Below, in pieces: positions 1-9,133 of a stretch of 64,000 nt of DNA; position 1 is the first letter of the stretch; each line of letters opens with the position of its first letter. The position numbers and the translations under genes are program-made. This stretch comes from Bradyrhizobium sp. (GTDB lineage: Bacteria; Pseudomonadota; Alphaproteobacteria; Rhizobiales; Xanthobacteraceae): positions 1 through 64,000 of the forward strand of contig NZ_JACRAW010000021.1 in the NCBI RefSeq assembly GCF_016213215.1. Direction: 5' to 3'. The notes beneath the pieces were generated by a model. The model saw nothing but the letters and a program-made list of their open reading frames with translations, searched no databases and was not told the origin of the DNA.

Positions 1-71
1 ACCGCATCCAGACCGAGATCGGCGCGGATGGCCGCGCCGCGGCTGGCATCGGCGCCGAAGTCGAGTGGTAA
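1..71 (+). CDS. C-terminal tail of an unidentified protein (5' truncated)
   Basis: One plus-strand frame is open from the window edge to a TAA at 69-71 and encodes about 22 residues ending in Glu-Val-Glu-Trp. The composition (Gly/Ala-rich, final aromatic residue) would suit the last strand of a beta-barrel or a secreted protein, but this is too short to assign. It converges on groEL with an 81-bp gap. It is called from frame openness alone and could be chance. Confidence 0.35.
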   Translation, partial: RIQTEIGADGRAAAGIGAEVEW

Positions 72-152
72 TACCGAAAGGGCGCCGCGGTCTCCCGCGA
101 CGCCCCCTTGTTTCCGGTGCGACTGTCTCAAATGTCGCGACGATGGCCTTCG

Positions 153-1805
<1,653 letters not shown>

Positions 1806-1901
1806 TCATCCTGCCGAGCGGGCCTGTGCCGTTCTTGAAGGATGAACTGGTGTAAGAGGGGGTGGAGGCGGCCGCTTCGCCGCCTCGCGGGGGTGGGTCG
1901 C

Positions 1902-2198
1902 TTAGGCCAGCACGCCCATGATGTCGGACTCCTTCATGATCAGGAGTTCCTCGTTCTCGATCTTGACCTCGGTACCTGACCATTTGCCGAACAGCACGCG
2001 GTCGCCGACCTTGAGGTCGATCGGGATCAGCTTGCCGGTTTCGTCGCGGCCCCCGGGGCCGACGGCGATCACTTCGCCCTGCGACGGCTTTTCCTTGACC
2101 GTATCCGGGATGATGATGCCGCCCTTGGTCTTTTCCTCGGCATCGATACGTTTGACCACGACACGGTCATGCAGCGGACGAAATTTGGATTTAGCCAT
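1902..2198 (-). CDS. groES: 10-kDa co-chaperonin GroES
   Basis: This is the heptameric lid of the GroEL chamber. The 98-aa protein starts [17 protein letters not shown] and carries the mobile loop that docks on GroEL ([13 protein letters not shown], residues 21-33) and the roof region [10 protein letters not shown]. The ATG at 2196-2198 has an AAAGGGAA ribosome-binding site just upstream. It is the first gene of the groESL operon, with its own promoter and HrcA-type operator about 110-175 bp upstream. Confidence 0.98.
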   Translation of the reverse strand: MAKSKFRPLHDRVVVKRIDAEEKTKGGIIIPDTVKEKPSQGEVIAVGPGGRDETGKLIPIDLKVGDRVLFGKWSGTEVKIENEELLIMKESDIMGVLA

Positions 2199-2291
2199 GA
2201 CGGTTCCCTTTGGAGGCTCGCTTCCGGTCGGGAAGCAGCGGAAGTGGGTGGCAGTGCCCCTGTCCGGCCTCGATGGCCGGGCGGCGCGCTT

Positions 2292-2333
2292 TTAGCAATC
2301 GGGATCTTAGCAATCGGGATCTACGAGTGCTAA
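2292..2333 (-). promoter_or_regulatory. CIRCE (HrcA) operator of groESL with a tandemly duplicated half-site
   Basis: Read in the groESL direction, the core at 2307-2333 is TTAGCACTC - 9 nt - GATTGCTAA. This matches the CIRCE consensus TTAGCACTC-N9-GAGTGCTAA except for one base in the second arm. CIRCE is bound by the HrcA repressor and lifted by heat or unfolded protein. The second arm together with part of the spacer is repeated exactly: a 15-bp unit occupies both 2307-2321 and 2292-2306. The operator sits just downstream of the predicted transcription start, the normal place for CIRCE. Confidence 0.9.
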
Positions 2334-2344
2334 TGGTGCGCCCG

Positions 2345-2373
2345 GAAATATGGCTTGGCTTTGATCCTGTCAA
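2345..2373 (-). promoter_or_regulatory. Sigma-70-type promoter of groESL
   Basis: On the minus strand a perfect -35 box TTGACA (2368-2373) is followed after exactly 17 bp by TATTTC (2345-2350). Transcription would begin near 2338, immediately ahead of the CIRCE operator, so HrcA would block initiation. No separate heat-shock sigma-32 promoter was obvious. Confidence 0.75.
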
Positions 2374-2526
2374 GCAAACGGGTTAAGTCCTTGGTGAGGC
2401 TGATGTAGGATGGTGTTGGAGAAACTTGATTGGGGCGGCGGGTTAAATACCAGGCCGTTGCTCCGAAAACGGTTTTGCGCTTGGCTGCAGGACGGGTGCG
2501 GCCACGATCTTGTTTCGGGGGATGCC

Positions 2527-3048
2527 ATGATCAGCTCAGCTCACGCGCGGACGGTTGCCAATCTGATGGCCGCTTCGGTCTTGGCGCTGTCGCTGGGCGC
2601 ATGCGGCGGCGGTATGAGCCTGCCCTCGTTTTCATCCTCATCGCCGGCACCTCAGGCCGAACCCGGCCTCGGGCCCGAGATGCCGGCCACGATCCGCGCC
2701 GACGAGATCGTGGGTCGCTGGGGCCTTGCCTCCTACCAGAACCCGGCCGATCGCGCCCGCACCGAGGCCGCGGCGCGGGCCCAGTGCAAGAATCCCTACG
2801 TCATCGGGGCCGGCGCGAATGGCGGCGTGGTCATGCACCTCGCCGACCAGGCGACACCGCAAGAGCTGCGGCTCAAGGGCAGTCAGAGCGGCAAGAACTA
2901 TATCGGTCCGCCCGGAGCTGCCGGCAGCGAGCAGGATCGCGAAATCGTCTCGTTCGACGGACGCGTCCTGGTCACGCGGTTCATCGAGAAGGACACCGCG
3001 ACCCGGTACGGCAACATGGTCTACGTGCGCTGCGCGCCGCGGGCGTGA
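2527..3048 (+). CDS. Putative lipoprotein, conserved hypothetical
   Basis: The 173-aa product starts at the ATG at 2527, after a GGGGG stretch. A longer frame exists upstream, but only this start gives a proper lipoprotein signal: a hydrophobic run and the lipobox Leu-Gly-Ala-Cys with the lipidated Cys at residue 26. A low-complexity Ser/Pro linker follows. The folded part (about residue 60 onward) begins EIVGRWGLASYQ, contains two further cysteines and has a beta-rich look; the opening G-R-W is reminiscent of small lipocalin-like inhibitor domains, but I do not claim membership. It lies upstream of a palindromic repeat and converges on cheZ. Function unknown. Confidence 0.75.
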   Translation: MISSAHARTVANLMAASVLALSLGACGGGMSLPSFSSSSPAPQAEPGLGPEMPATIRADEIVGRWGLASYQNPADRARTEAAARAQCKNPYVIGAGANGGVVMHLADQATPQELRLKGSQSGKNYIGPPGAAGSEQDREIVSFDGRVLVTRFIEKDTATRYGNMVYVRCAPRA

Positions 3049-3060
3049 GCGAAACGTTCC

Positions 3061-3147
3061 CGTCATTCCCAGGAGCGTAAGCGACGAAGCAATCCAGACT
3101 GTCTCCGCGGAAACATTCTGGATTGCTTCGCCTCGCTCGCAATGACG
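3061..3147. repeat. Interspersed palindromic repeat, family A (copy 1)
   Basis: The outer ends are inverted (CGTCATT...AATGACG), and inside lie the arms GAAGCAATCCAGA and TCTGGATTGCTTC. A second copy with the same layout is at 20329-20415. Its position between convergent genes, next to a terminator hairpin, is typical of REP-like elements in Bradyrhizobium genomes. Confidence 0.75.
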
Positions 3148-3157
3148 CCAAAACAAA

Positions 3158-3180
3158 AACGCCGGCTTCTCGCCGGCGTT
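3158..3180. terminator. Bidirectional terminator between lipoprotein gene and cheZ
   Basis: A perfect 9-bp stem AACGCCGGC / GCCGGCGTT with a 5-nt loop. On the minus strand it is followed by TTTTTGTTTT, a good intrinsic terminator for cheZ. On the plus strand it is followed by TGCTTTT, weaker but usable for the lipoprotein gene. Confidence 0.75.
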
Positions 3181-3205
3181 TGCTTTTCGAATTCCTGCCG
3201 TCGGT

Positions 3206-3976
3206 TCAATCGAACAGCGCGTCGATGTCGTCCTGGGACGCGTGGCCTGCGTCGCCATCGAGCTTGGGCCCGTTCAGGAGGCGATCATCGCCCTCCCGCG
3301 TATCCACGTGCGCCGGTACATGCGCCTTGATAGCGTCGACGCCGCCCCAAATGTCCATCATAAGGTTGATGTGGTTCTCGATGAACTTCATCGTGTTCAT
3401 GACCTTGCTGATGCGCTGGCCGGTGAGATCCTGGAAATTGCAGGCCTCGAAAATCGAGACCACGCGCTCCTGGATGTCATCGGTGAGCTGCTTGTGCTGT
3501 TCCGGCGAGCCCACCCTGTCGAGGGCGGTCGCGGCCTGGTCGATCGCCTCGGCCGCCTCCAGGATCTGCTGGGTCGCCTCCTCGGTGCCGCCGACCACGG
3601 CGCCGAGCTCGCCATTGAGGCGCAGGATTTCGTCGCCGGTGAAGCTCTTGGAGTGCAGCACCGCGATTTCGCGCTTGGTACGGTTGATCGCGTCGTGGAT
3701 CAGGTCGAGTTCGACCTTCAGCTTCTCGCATTGCTCGATCTGGGCGCGGTAGCTCTCGAGCATGGCGCGGGCCTCGGCCACTTGCTGGGCCGCTGATGCG
3801 TCGATCGCCGCCAGCGTCTGGCTGCTGCCTTCCCTGGCCATCTGCGCGCGGATCGCGTGCAACTCGGTCATGATCTCGCGATGGATCGCAGCCGTCTCGC
3901 TGTCGACTGGCTCGGGAATCGGCACCTGGCCGAGGATTGCTTCCTCGACGCGAAAACGCTTGCGATGAACAGCCAT
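3206..3976 (-). CDS. cheZ: CheZ-type chemotaxis phosphatase
   Basis: It dephosphorylates CheY-P and so resets flagellar signalling in the cytoplasm. The start is the ATG at 3974-3976, because GGGGGAG lies about six bases upstream; the frame continues further but without support. This gives 256 aa. Long helices cover residues 30-170, and the CheZ signature FQDLTGQRI starts at 181, placing the catalytic Asp183 and Gln187 (equivalent to Asp143/Gln147 of E. coli). The last ten residues, SQDDIDALFD, resemble the CheY-P-binding N-terminal peptide of FliM and probably act as the CheY-P tether. No other che gene is adjacent; the nearest CheY-like gene is at 39450. Confidence 0.88.
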   Translation of the reverse strand: MAVHRKRFRVEEAILGQVPIPEPVDSETAAIHREIMTELHAIRAQMAREGSSQTLAAIDASAAQQVAEARAMLESYRAQIEQCEKLKVELDLIHDAINRTKREIAVLHSKSFTGDEILRLNGELGAVVGGTEEATQQILEAAEAIDQAATALDRVGSPEQHKQLTDDIQERVVSIFEACNFQDLTGQRISKVMNTMKFIENHINLMMDIWGGVDAIKAHVPAHVDTREGDDRLLNGPKLDGDAGHASQDDIDALFD

Positions 3977-4290
3977 GTGATACTCCCCCAACGCCGTTTG
4001 GAGCTCCTTTTTAAGCAGAAGCGATTTAACGCCCGGTTCACGCGGAACTTGAGTTGTGCGGATAAAACACGCGGCGCGTACACCGCGAGTTAACCATGCG
4101 CAGCAGCCATTCACTCAAAATAAACGCTAGCCGACGAATTCCGCGGCACTTCGCGTCGTGGTGAATCGAAACGCGGCTTCCGTTTACCAAACCGATCGGG
4201 TTTTTGATCTTAAGTGGCGACGTGCAAGGGCGCAGCAAGCGCGCTCTCCACGACGAACGGCACCAGGACGAAACAGTACAGAGTACGTCG
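3977..4290. other. Divergent intergenic region between cheZ and the L,D-transpeptidase gene
   Basis: These 314 bp separate two divergent genes and must hold both promoters. I see no convincing -35/-10 pair, hairpin or known operator. The short open frames here lack ribosome-binding sites and are not called. Confidence 0.5.
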
Positions 4291-5139
4291 ATGTTGAAGA
4301 GAATGTGTTTTGCGCTGCTCGCCGGCGCCAGCTTCTTCGCCGCAGGAGTGGACCAGGCTGCAGCCATTGATCCGGCGGAGCGTCCCCAACCCGGCGTGAT
4401 CTATGCAAGGCAGCCACAGCCGGCGCCGATGCGCACCGCCTACTCAGGCCGCTCAAATCTCGGCGGCGGCTTCATCGAATTTCTCTTCGGTGGCGGGCCG
4501 GTACAGGATGGCGCGTACCAGCAGCAGCCGGCCTACCAGCGCGACCCGGCTTACCAGCAGGAGCAGGGTTATCAGCAGGAGTCGATCTATCAACAGCAGC
4601 CCGCCTATTACGATCAGCGCCGCACGCTGCTGCCGTCGTTCGGACAGCCGCAGGAACAGCAGGACGAGGCGCTCGATCCACGGCAGCGTCCGCTCGATCC
4701 GAAGTTCCAGAAGCAGCTTGTCGAATACCACGGCAAGGAAAGCCCCGGCACGATCGTGATCGATACGCCGAACAAGTTTCTCTATCTGGTGCAGGAGAAC
4801 GGCAGGGCGGTGCGCTACGGCGTCGGCGTCGGTCGTCCCGGATTCACCTGGGCCGGCGTGAAGACCATCTCGGCGAAGAAGGAGTGGCCGGACTGGACGC
4901 CGCCTCCGGAAATGCTGGCGCGTCGTCCCGATCTGCCGCGACACATGGTCGGCGGTCCGGAAAATCCGCTGGGAGCCCGCGCAATGTATCTGGGGTCCTC
5001 GCTTTACCGCATTCACGGCTCCAATGAGCCGTGGACCATCGGCACCAACGTGTCTTCCGGCTGCATCCGGATGCGCAACGAAGACGTGATCGATCTCTAC
5101 GGCCGCGTCGGCGTCGGCACCAAGGTCGTCGTCATCTGA
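4291..5139 (+). CDS. L,D-transpeptidase (YkuD/ErfK family), secreted
   Basis: This periplasmic enzyme either makes 3-3 cross-links in peptidoglycan or attaches proteins to it. The 282-aa product starts at the ATG at 4291, giving a signal peptide cut near residue 25 (Ala-Ala-Ala before Ile-Asp). Residues about 70-110 are a Tyr/Gln-rich linker built from YQQ-type repeats. The C-terminal YkuD domain (about 145-282) has the catalytic pair His242 (YRIHGSN) and Cys258 within NVSSGCIRMRN. The family motif is normally S-H-G-C; here it reads S-S-G-C, a change also common in rhizobial members. Divergent from cheZ; single gene followed by a hairpin. Confidence 0.92.
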   Translation: MLKRMCFALLAGASFFAAGVDQAAAIDPAERPQPGVIYARQPQPAPMRTAYSGRSNLGGGFIEFLFGGGPVQDGAYQQQPAYQRDPAYQQEQGYQQESIYQQQPAYYDQRRTLLPSFGQPQEQQDEALDPRQRPLDPKFQKQLVEYHGKESPGTIVIDTPNKFLYLVQENGRAVRYGVGVGRPGFTWAGVKTISAKKEWPDWTPPPEMLARRPDLPRHMVGGPENPLGARAMYLGSSLYRIHGSNEPWTIGTNVSSGCIRMRNEDVIDLYGRVGVGTKVVVI

Positions 5140-5162
5140 CCAGCAGAGAATCAAAACGAAAA

Positions 5163-5184
5163 CGGCCGCCCCTCAAGGCGGCCG
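5163..5184 (-). terminator. Intrinsic terminator of the DUF2076 gene
   Basis: An 8-bp GC stem CGGCCGCC / GGCGGCCG with a 6-nt loop lies between two convergent genes. On the minus strand it is followed directly by TTTTCGTTTT, so it ends the minus-strand transcript. On the plus strand there is no T-run. Confidence 0.7.
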
Positions 5185-5210
5185 CTCTGTGTTGGATGCT
5201 TCGATATCCC

Positions 5211-6008
5211 TCAGGCGTAGTCGCTGCCACCGTCGTTGTCGAAGCCGTCGTCGGAATCCATGTCCATCTGGTCGCTGTCGTCATCACCAGAGGACGACGG
5301 GTCGTCCTTGTTGGACGCGAGATCGAATAGGCCCTGGCGCGTATCGCCGCCCTGGTCCCGGTTCGAACCGATATCGTCGACTCCGGCGTCATGCGCGAGC
5401 GTGCCCTTCGACTGATCGCCGGCCCACGGGCTTGCGCCACGGTCGCCCATCGCGCTCGCATCGCCAAAGCCGTGCTGCTGGCCGCCCATCATCGAGCGGA
5501 TGCTGCCGAGCAGCAACGATCCGCCTACCACGCCGGCTGCGGCCGCCGCGGCCGTGCCTAGGAACGAACCACCGCCGCCACCGAACGGCGGCGCGCCCTG
5601 GCCGGCCTGACCTTGACCATATCCCTGGCCGTAGCCCGGCGATTGCGCCTGCTGCATGGCCTGGCCGCTGTTCCACACCGGGCGATTCTCGGGCGGCCGG
5701 ACATTCGGCACGGAGCCGCGCGGCTGGTTCGATCCGAACAGCGTCTCGCGCATCGAATCGAGGAAGCCGCCGGACTGGCCTTGCTCGGGCGCCTGAGTTG
5801 CCGCCTCGAGTTGCTCGATCCGGCTGTTCGCACGCCTCAGCGCCTCATCCTGAAGCAGCACGGTCTGCACCAGCGCGTAGACCGCGCCAGGCGCCTTGCG
5901 CAATCCGTCGGAAATGGCGGCAGCCGCGTCCGGGTCGCGCGGTGCGTTTTCCAGCCTGGAGAGCCGGTCGAAAAGCTCATCAACGAGTTGGCGTTCCTGC
6001 GGCGTCAT
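5211..6008 (-). CDS. DUF2076 domain-containing protein
   Basis: The 265-aa product starts MTPQERQLVDELFDRLSRLE and matches my memory of DUF2076, a family of unknown function in alphaproteobacteria. A helical N-terminal half (residues 1-85) is followed by a Gln/Pro/Gly linker and then a Gly/Ala-rich segment (about 150-180: GGGGGSFLGTAAAAAAG then VVGGSLLLGSI) that could be a glycine-zipper membrane helix. The last 50 residues are strongly acidic, with runs of Asp. It is last in a run of minus-strand genes, 144 bp after the ChbG-like gene, and probably has its own promoter. Confidence 0.75.
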   Translation of the reverse strand: MTPQERQLVDELFDRLSRLENAPRDPDAAAAISDGLRKAPGAVYALVQTVLLQDEALRRANSRIEQLEAATQAPEQGQSGGFLDSMRETLFGSNQPRGSVPNVRPPENRPVWNSGQAMQQAQSPGYGQGYGQGQAGQGAPPFGGGGGSFLGTAAAAAAGVVGGSLLLGSIRSMMGGQQHGFGDASAMGDRGASPWAGDQSKGTLAHDAGVDDIGSNRDQGGDTRQGLFDLASNKDDPSSSGDDDSDQMDMDSDDGFDNDGGSDYA

Positions 6009-6152
6009 CTATCTCTCCTCGCTCCTGCGAAAGGGGCGCGGGAACATGTATGCGGCCTTTACGTCCCCAACAGTGGGACCCGGATTAAATTTCTGTATGC
6101 GACAAGATGCCCAGCATCTTGCGTGGAGCATGATCCGGACCGAAGGGCCGCG

Positions 6153-6998
6153 TCAGCGCAATGTGACGTTGGTTGCTGCGAGCAGTTCTGGGAAGCGCTC
6201 GCTGGCAAGATACGCGTGCTCGAGTTCACGGGCCTGCGTGAGCGGGTCGAGGCCGATCAGGACGTCGTCGACAAAGCCGGGATGGCACATCACGAGGCCG
6301 CCTTCCGGCAGGCCGTCGAGGAACTGCCCCATCAGGGCGCCGAAATCGGCGTTCCGGGTAAAATCGTATGCGCCGGCAAAGCCGGGATTGAAGGCAAGAT
6401 CGGCGTTCTGCGCGCGGCGCCTGAACTGCGCGCTCAACAGGTCCAGGAACAGCGCCTTGGGTGAGTTGATCCGGCGGCTCAGCGGTTGTCGGCGTCCGCC
6501 CTGGCGGACCCAGGCATTCGGCGCGGCTTCCCTGACCGCCTCGACGAAGGCGTCGCGCACCTGCGGATAAAGCTGCACATGCTGGTGGCCGTCGACGAAA
6601 TCGGGCGCGCGGCCGAACTTGTCCCCGAACTCGGCGAGCTGCACCAGCATCTCGGCGCGGATGATGTCGGGGTCGAGCCGCCGCGACAGACCCGCGCGCA
6701 ACAGCTTGCCAAAGGGCAGGAACATGTCGCCGTCGGCGGGGCGAAAATGCATGGTCAGCGGACGGAACGGCGCCGTCAACGTCACGTGGAGGCCGATGGC
6801 GCATCGCGGACTGCACGCCGCAGCCGACTCCAGCGCCAGGACTTCGCTGCGATCGATCGCGGGGCCAACCACCATGACCGAAGTTGCGTTGAGCCGGCCG
6901 CGTTCGATCAGGTCGCGAATACCGCGGTTGACGCCTGGACTGATCCCGTAGTCGTCGGCGCAGAGCCAGATACGCCGCGGCAGCGCGGCGGCGTTCAT
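6153..6998 (-). CDS. ChbG/YdjC-family sugar N-deacetylase (NaxD/HpnK-like)
   Basis: The 281-aa protein has the metal-binding pattern of YdjC-fold deacetylases: A-D-D-Y-G at 14-18, a His at 71 (GLHVTLT), D-G-H-Q-H at 136-140 and a late C-H-P-G-F. These enzymes remove acetyl groups from N-acetylated sugars: chitobiose (ChbG), a hopanoid head group (HpnK) or a polyprenyl-phosphate amino sugar (NaxD). Its ATG overlaps the stop of the GT2 gene by 4 nt (ATGA), so the two are translationally coupled. That favours a lipid-linked sugar as substrate, made by the glycosyltransferase and then deacetylated. The exact substrate is inference. Confidence 0.8.
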   Translation of the reverse strand: MNAAALPRRIWLCADDYGISPGVNRGIRDLIERGRLNATSVMVVGPAIDRSEVLALESAAACSPRCAIGLHVTLTAPFRPLTMHFRPADGDMFLPFGKLLRAGLSRRLDPDIIRAEMLVQLAEFGDKFGRAPDFVDGHQHVQLYPQVRDAFVEAVREAAPNAWVRQGGRRQPLSRRINSPKALFLDLLSAQFRRRAQNADLAFNPGFAGAYDFTRNADFGALMGQFLDGLPEGGLVMCHPGFVDDVLIGLDPLTQARELEHAYLASERFPELLAATNVTLR

Positions 6999-8086
6999 TC
7001 GGCGGCGGTCCTTTCCCCGGGGGACTTCTCGTTCAGGGATTTGTCATTCAGGGACTTGTCATTCAGGGACTTGGCCTTCTCCGTCTCCGACTGCTTTTCG
7101 ACGTGCTCGGCGACGAAGTAGATCGGCCGCGCCTTCAGCTCCGACAGGATCTTGCCGATGTACTCGCCGACGATGCCGATCATGATGAGCTGAACGCCGC
7201 CAATGGTCATCAGGCCGATCACCAGCGAAGGATAGCCCGGGACCTGCTTGCCAGTGGTGAGGACCTCCCACAGGATCGACAGGCCGAACAGGAAGGCGCC
7301 GGCTGCGAGCAGAACCCCTAACAGGCTGGCGAAGCGCAACGGCGCCACCGAGAACGAGGTCAGGCCCTCGATCGAAAGGCCGAGCAGGCGCGCGGCATTG
7401 AAGGTGGTGACGCCATGGGCGCGCGGCGCCGGTTCATAGTCTACCCGGATCTGGCGGAAGCCGATCCAGCTCGCCAGCCCTTTGAAGAAGCGGTTGCGCT
7501 CGGGCAGCTGGCGCAGGGCGGCCACGGCGCGTGGTGAGAGCAGGCGGAAGTCGCCGGCATCTTCCGGAATCTTCTGGCGAGCGCCCCAATTGACCAGCGA
7601 GTAGAAACCTCGCACGGCAAGGCGGCGCAGGAAGGGTTCGTTGTCGCGATGCGCCTTGGCGGTGTAGACGACGTCGTAGCCGTCATCGATCCAATGCTTG
7701 ACGAGCTGTTCGACCAGCGCCGGCGGATGCTGGCCGTCGCCATCCATGAACATCACCGCGCCGCGCCGGGCGTGGTCGAGGCCGGCCATCAGTGCGGCCT
7801 CCTTGCCGAAATTGCGCGACAGCGAAACCACCTGCACGTCGAGTGAATCGGCGGGCAACCCGCGCGCTATCGCCAGGGTGGAGTCCCTGCTGCCGTCATC
7901 GACATAGACGACCTCGCAGGAAAGCCCGTACCGCTGCCGCAGGGTCTTGGCGAGTTCGCAAACCCGCCCGTGCAGGGCGGCGAGCCCGGCCGCTTCGTTG
8001 TAGGCAGGGACGACGATCGACAGTCCCTGCGCCGCGGCAGTCGCCGTGGTCGTCGACAGGTTCGAAACATCGCTACCGAGTATCAT
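6995..8086 (-). CDS. GT2 polyprenyl-phosphate glycosyltransferase (ArnC/FlmF-like)
   Basis: A family-2 glycosyltransferase of 363 aa. The nucleotide-sugar domain starts LSIVVPAYNE, with DDGS at 63-66 and the metal motif DGDGQH at 115-120. Two C-terminal membrane helices (about 240-265 and 275-300, the second with IGGVQLIMIGIVGEYIG) are the layout of dolichyl- or undecaprenyl-phosphate sugar transferases acting on the cytoplasmic side of the inner membrane. The C-terminal tail is a short repeated KSLND/E sequence. It is transcribed with the downstream deacetylase, and 69 bp separate it from hisG upstream, so it may be read from the his promoter or its own. Confidence 0.88.
   Translation of the reverse strand: MILGSDVSNLSTTTATAAAQGLSIVVPAYNEAAGLAALHGRVCELAKTLRQRYGLSCEVVYVDDGSRDSTLAIARGLPADSLDVQVVSLSRNFGKEAALMAGLDHARRGAVMFMDGDGQHPPALVEQLVKHWIDDGYDVVYTAKAHRDNEPFLRRLAVRGFYSLVNWGARQKIPEDAGDFRLLSPRAVAALRQLPERNRFFKGLASWIGFRQIRVDYEPAPRAHGVTTFNAARLLGLSIEGLTSFSVAPLRFASLLGVLLAAGAFLFGLSILWEVLTTGKQVPGYPSLVIGLMTIGGVQLIMIGIVGEYIGKILSELKARPIYFVAEHVEKQSETEKAKSLNDKSLNDKSLNEKSPGERTAAE
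7023..7067 (-). repeat. In-frame 15-bp tandem repeat in the C-terminus of the GT2 gene
   Basis: Three head-to-tail 15-bp units (7023-7037, 7038-7052, 7053-7067) differ by a few bases and run on into a partial fourth. They encode a repeated five-residue Lys-Ser-Leu-Asn-Asp/Glu motif. The length is a multiple of three, so copy number can change without frameshift. Confidence 0.85.
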
Positions 8087-8155
8087 CGATCAGGATCCCA
8101 ATTACCCCACCAACAACATATGGTAATTGGCCGGCCGTCTTGCCAGCAATTAGTG

Positions 8156-9133
8156 TCATTGCCGCAGGAACGCCTCGAGCCGCGCGAAGAGCGGGTTCTC
8201 GCGGTCGAACACGTAGTCGAGCGAGGCGACCGACACCGTGTCGGCACCGTGGTCGCGCAGGAAGCTGCCGAGCGCGTACAGCTTGGCCGGTGGGCAATGC
8301 AGCGTCAGCATGCCCGACGAGGTCGGGCCGCCAAACGGGGCAACCACGCCGAAGCGGCTATGTGCCTCGGTGAGCAGCGCCTCGTTGCAGCCCTTAAAGC
8401 GGGTGCGTACCTCGCGGTATTTGCTGGCGCGCGCCCGTGCCGCGATGTGATCCAGGATGACGCGAGCGGTTTCACGCGCTTCGGCCGACCAGTCGGCATC
8501 CTTTGCGGCCACCAGGTTGGCCTGGCTGCGCAGGATGACGCCATCGTCGAGCACCTTGAGCCCGTTGGCGGCCAGCGTTGCGCCGGTCGTGGTGATATCC
8601 ACGATCAATTCGGCGGTGCCGACCGCGGGTGCTCCCTCGGTCGCGCCGGCGCTCTCGACGATCCGGTAGTCGACGATGCCATGACTGGCAAAGAAGGCGC
8701 GGGCGAGGTTGATGTATTTCGTCGCGACCCGCATCCGCCGGTGGTGCTGCTCGCGGAAGCCGGTGGTGACGTCGTCGAGGTCGGCCATGGTGCGGACGTC
8801 GATCCAGGCCTCCGGCACCGCGACAACAACATTGGCGTTGCCGAAGCCGAGCGTATCGACCAGCAAGACCCGACTGTCGACATTGGGAATGCTCTCGCGC
8901 ACGAGGTCCTCGCCGGTCACGCCGAGGTGCACGGCGCCGCGCGCCAGTTGCGAGGCGATTTCGCTCGCCGACAGATAGGCGATCTCGACATTATCGAGGC
9001 CCGTGATGGTGCCGCGATATTCGCGGGCGCCGCGCGGTTTGGCGAGCGTAAGCCCGGCCCGCGCGAAAAAGGCTTCCGCGTTCTCCTGCAGCCGGCCCTT
9101 GGATGGAACGGCGAGAACGAAAGGCGTGCTCAT
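8156..9133 (-). CDS. hisG: ATP phosphoribosyltransferase catalytic subunit
   Basis: First step of histidine biosynthesis: ATP plus PRPP gives phosphoribosyl-ATP. The 325-aa protein begins with [11 protein letters not shown], has [11 protein letters not shown] near 71-80 and the PRPP loop [13 protein letters not shown] near 178-190. It is longer than the short HisG (about 210-230 aa) that works with HisZ: about 90 residues follow the catalytic core and end in a segment ([19 protein letters not shown], then a Gly-Ala-Asp turn) that resembles the regulatory C-terminal domain of long HisG. It overlaps hisZ by 4 nt (ATGA) and is its operon partner. Confidence 0.95.
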   Translation of the reverse strand: MSTPFVLAVPSKGRLQENAEAFFARAGLTLAKPRGAREYRGTITGLDNVEIAYLSASEIASQLARGAVHLGVTGEDLVRESIPNVDSRVLLVDTLGFGNANVVVAVPEAWIDVRTMADLDDVTTGFREQHHRRMRVATKYINLARAFFASHGIVDYRIVESAGATEGAPAVGTAELIVDITTTGATLAANGLKVLDDGVILRSQANLVAAKDADWSAEARETARVILDHIAARARASKYREVRTRFKGCNEALLTEAHSRFGVVAPFGGPTSSGMLTLHCPPAKLYALGSFLRDHGADTVSVASLDYVFDRENPLFARLEAFLRQ

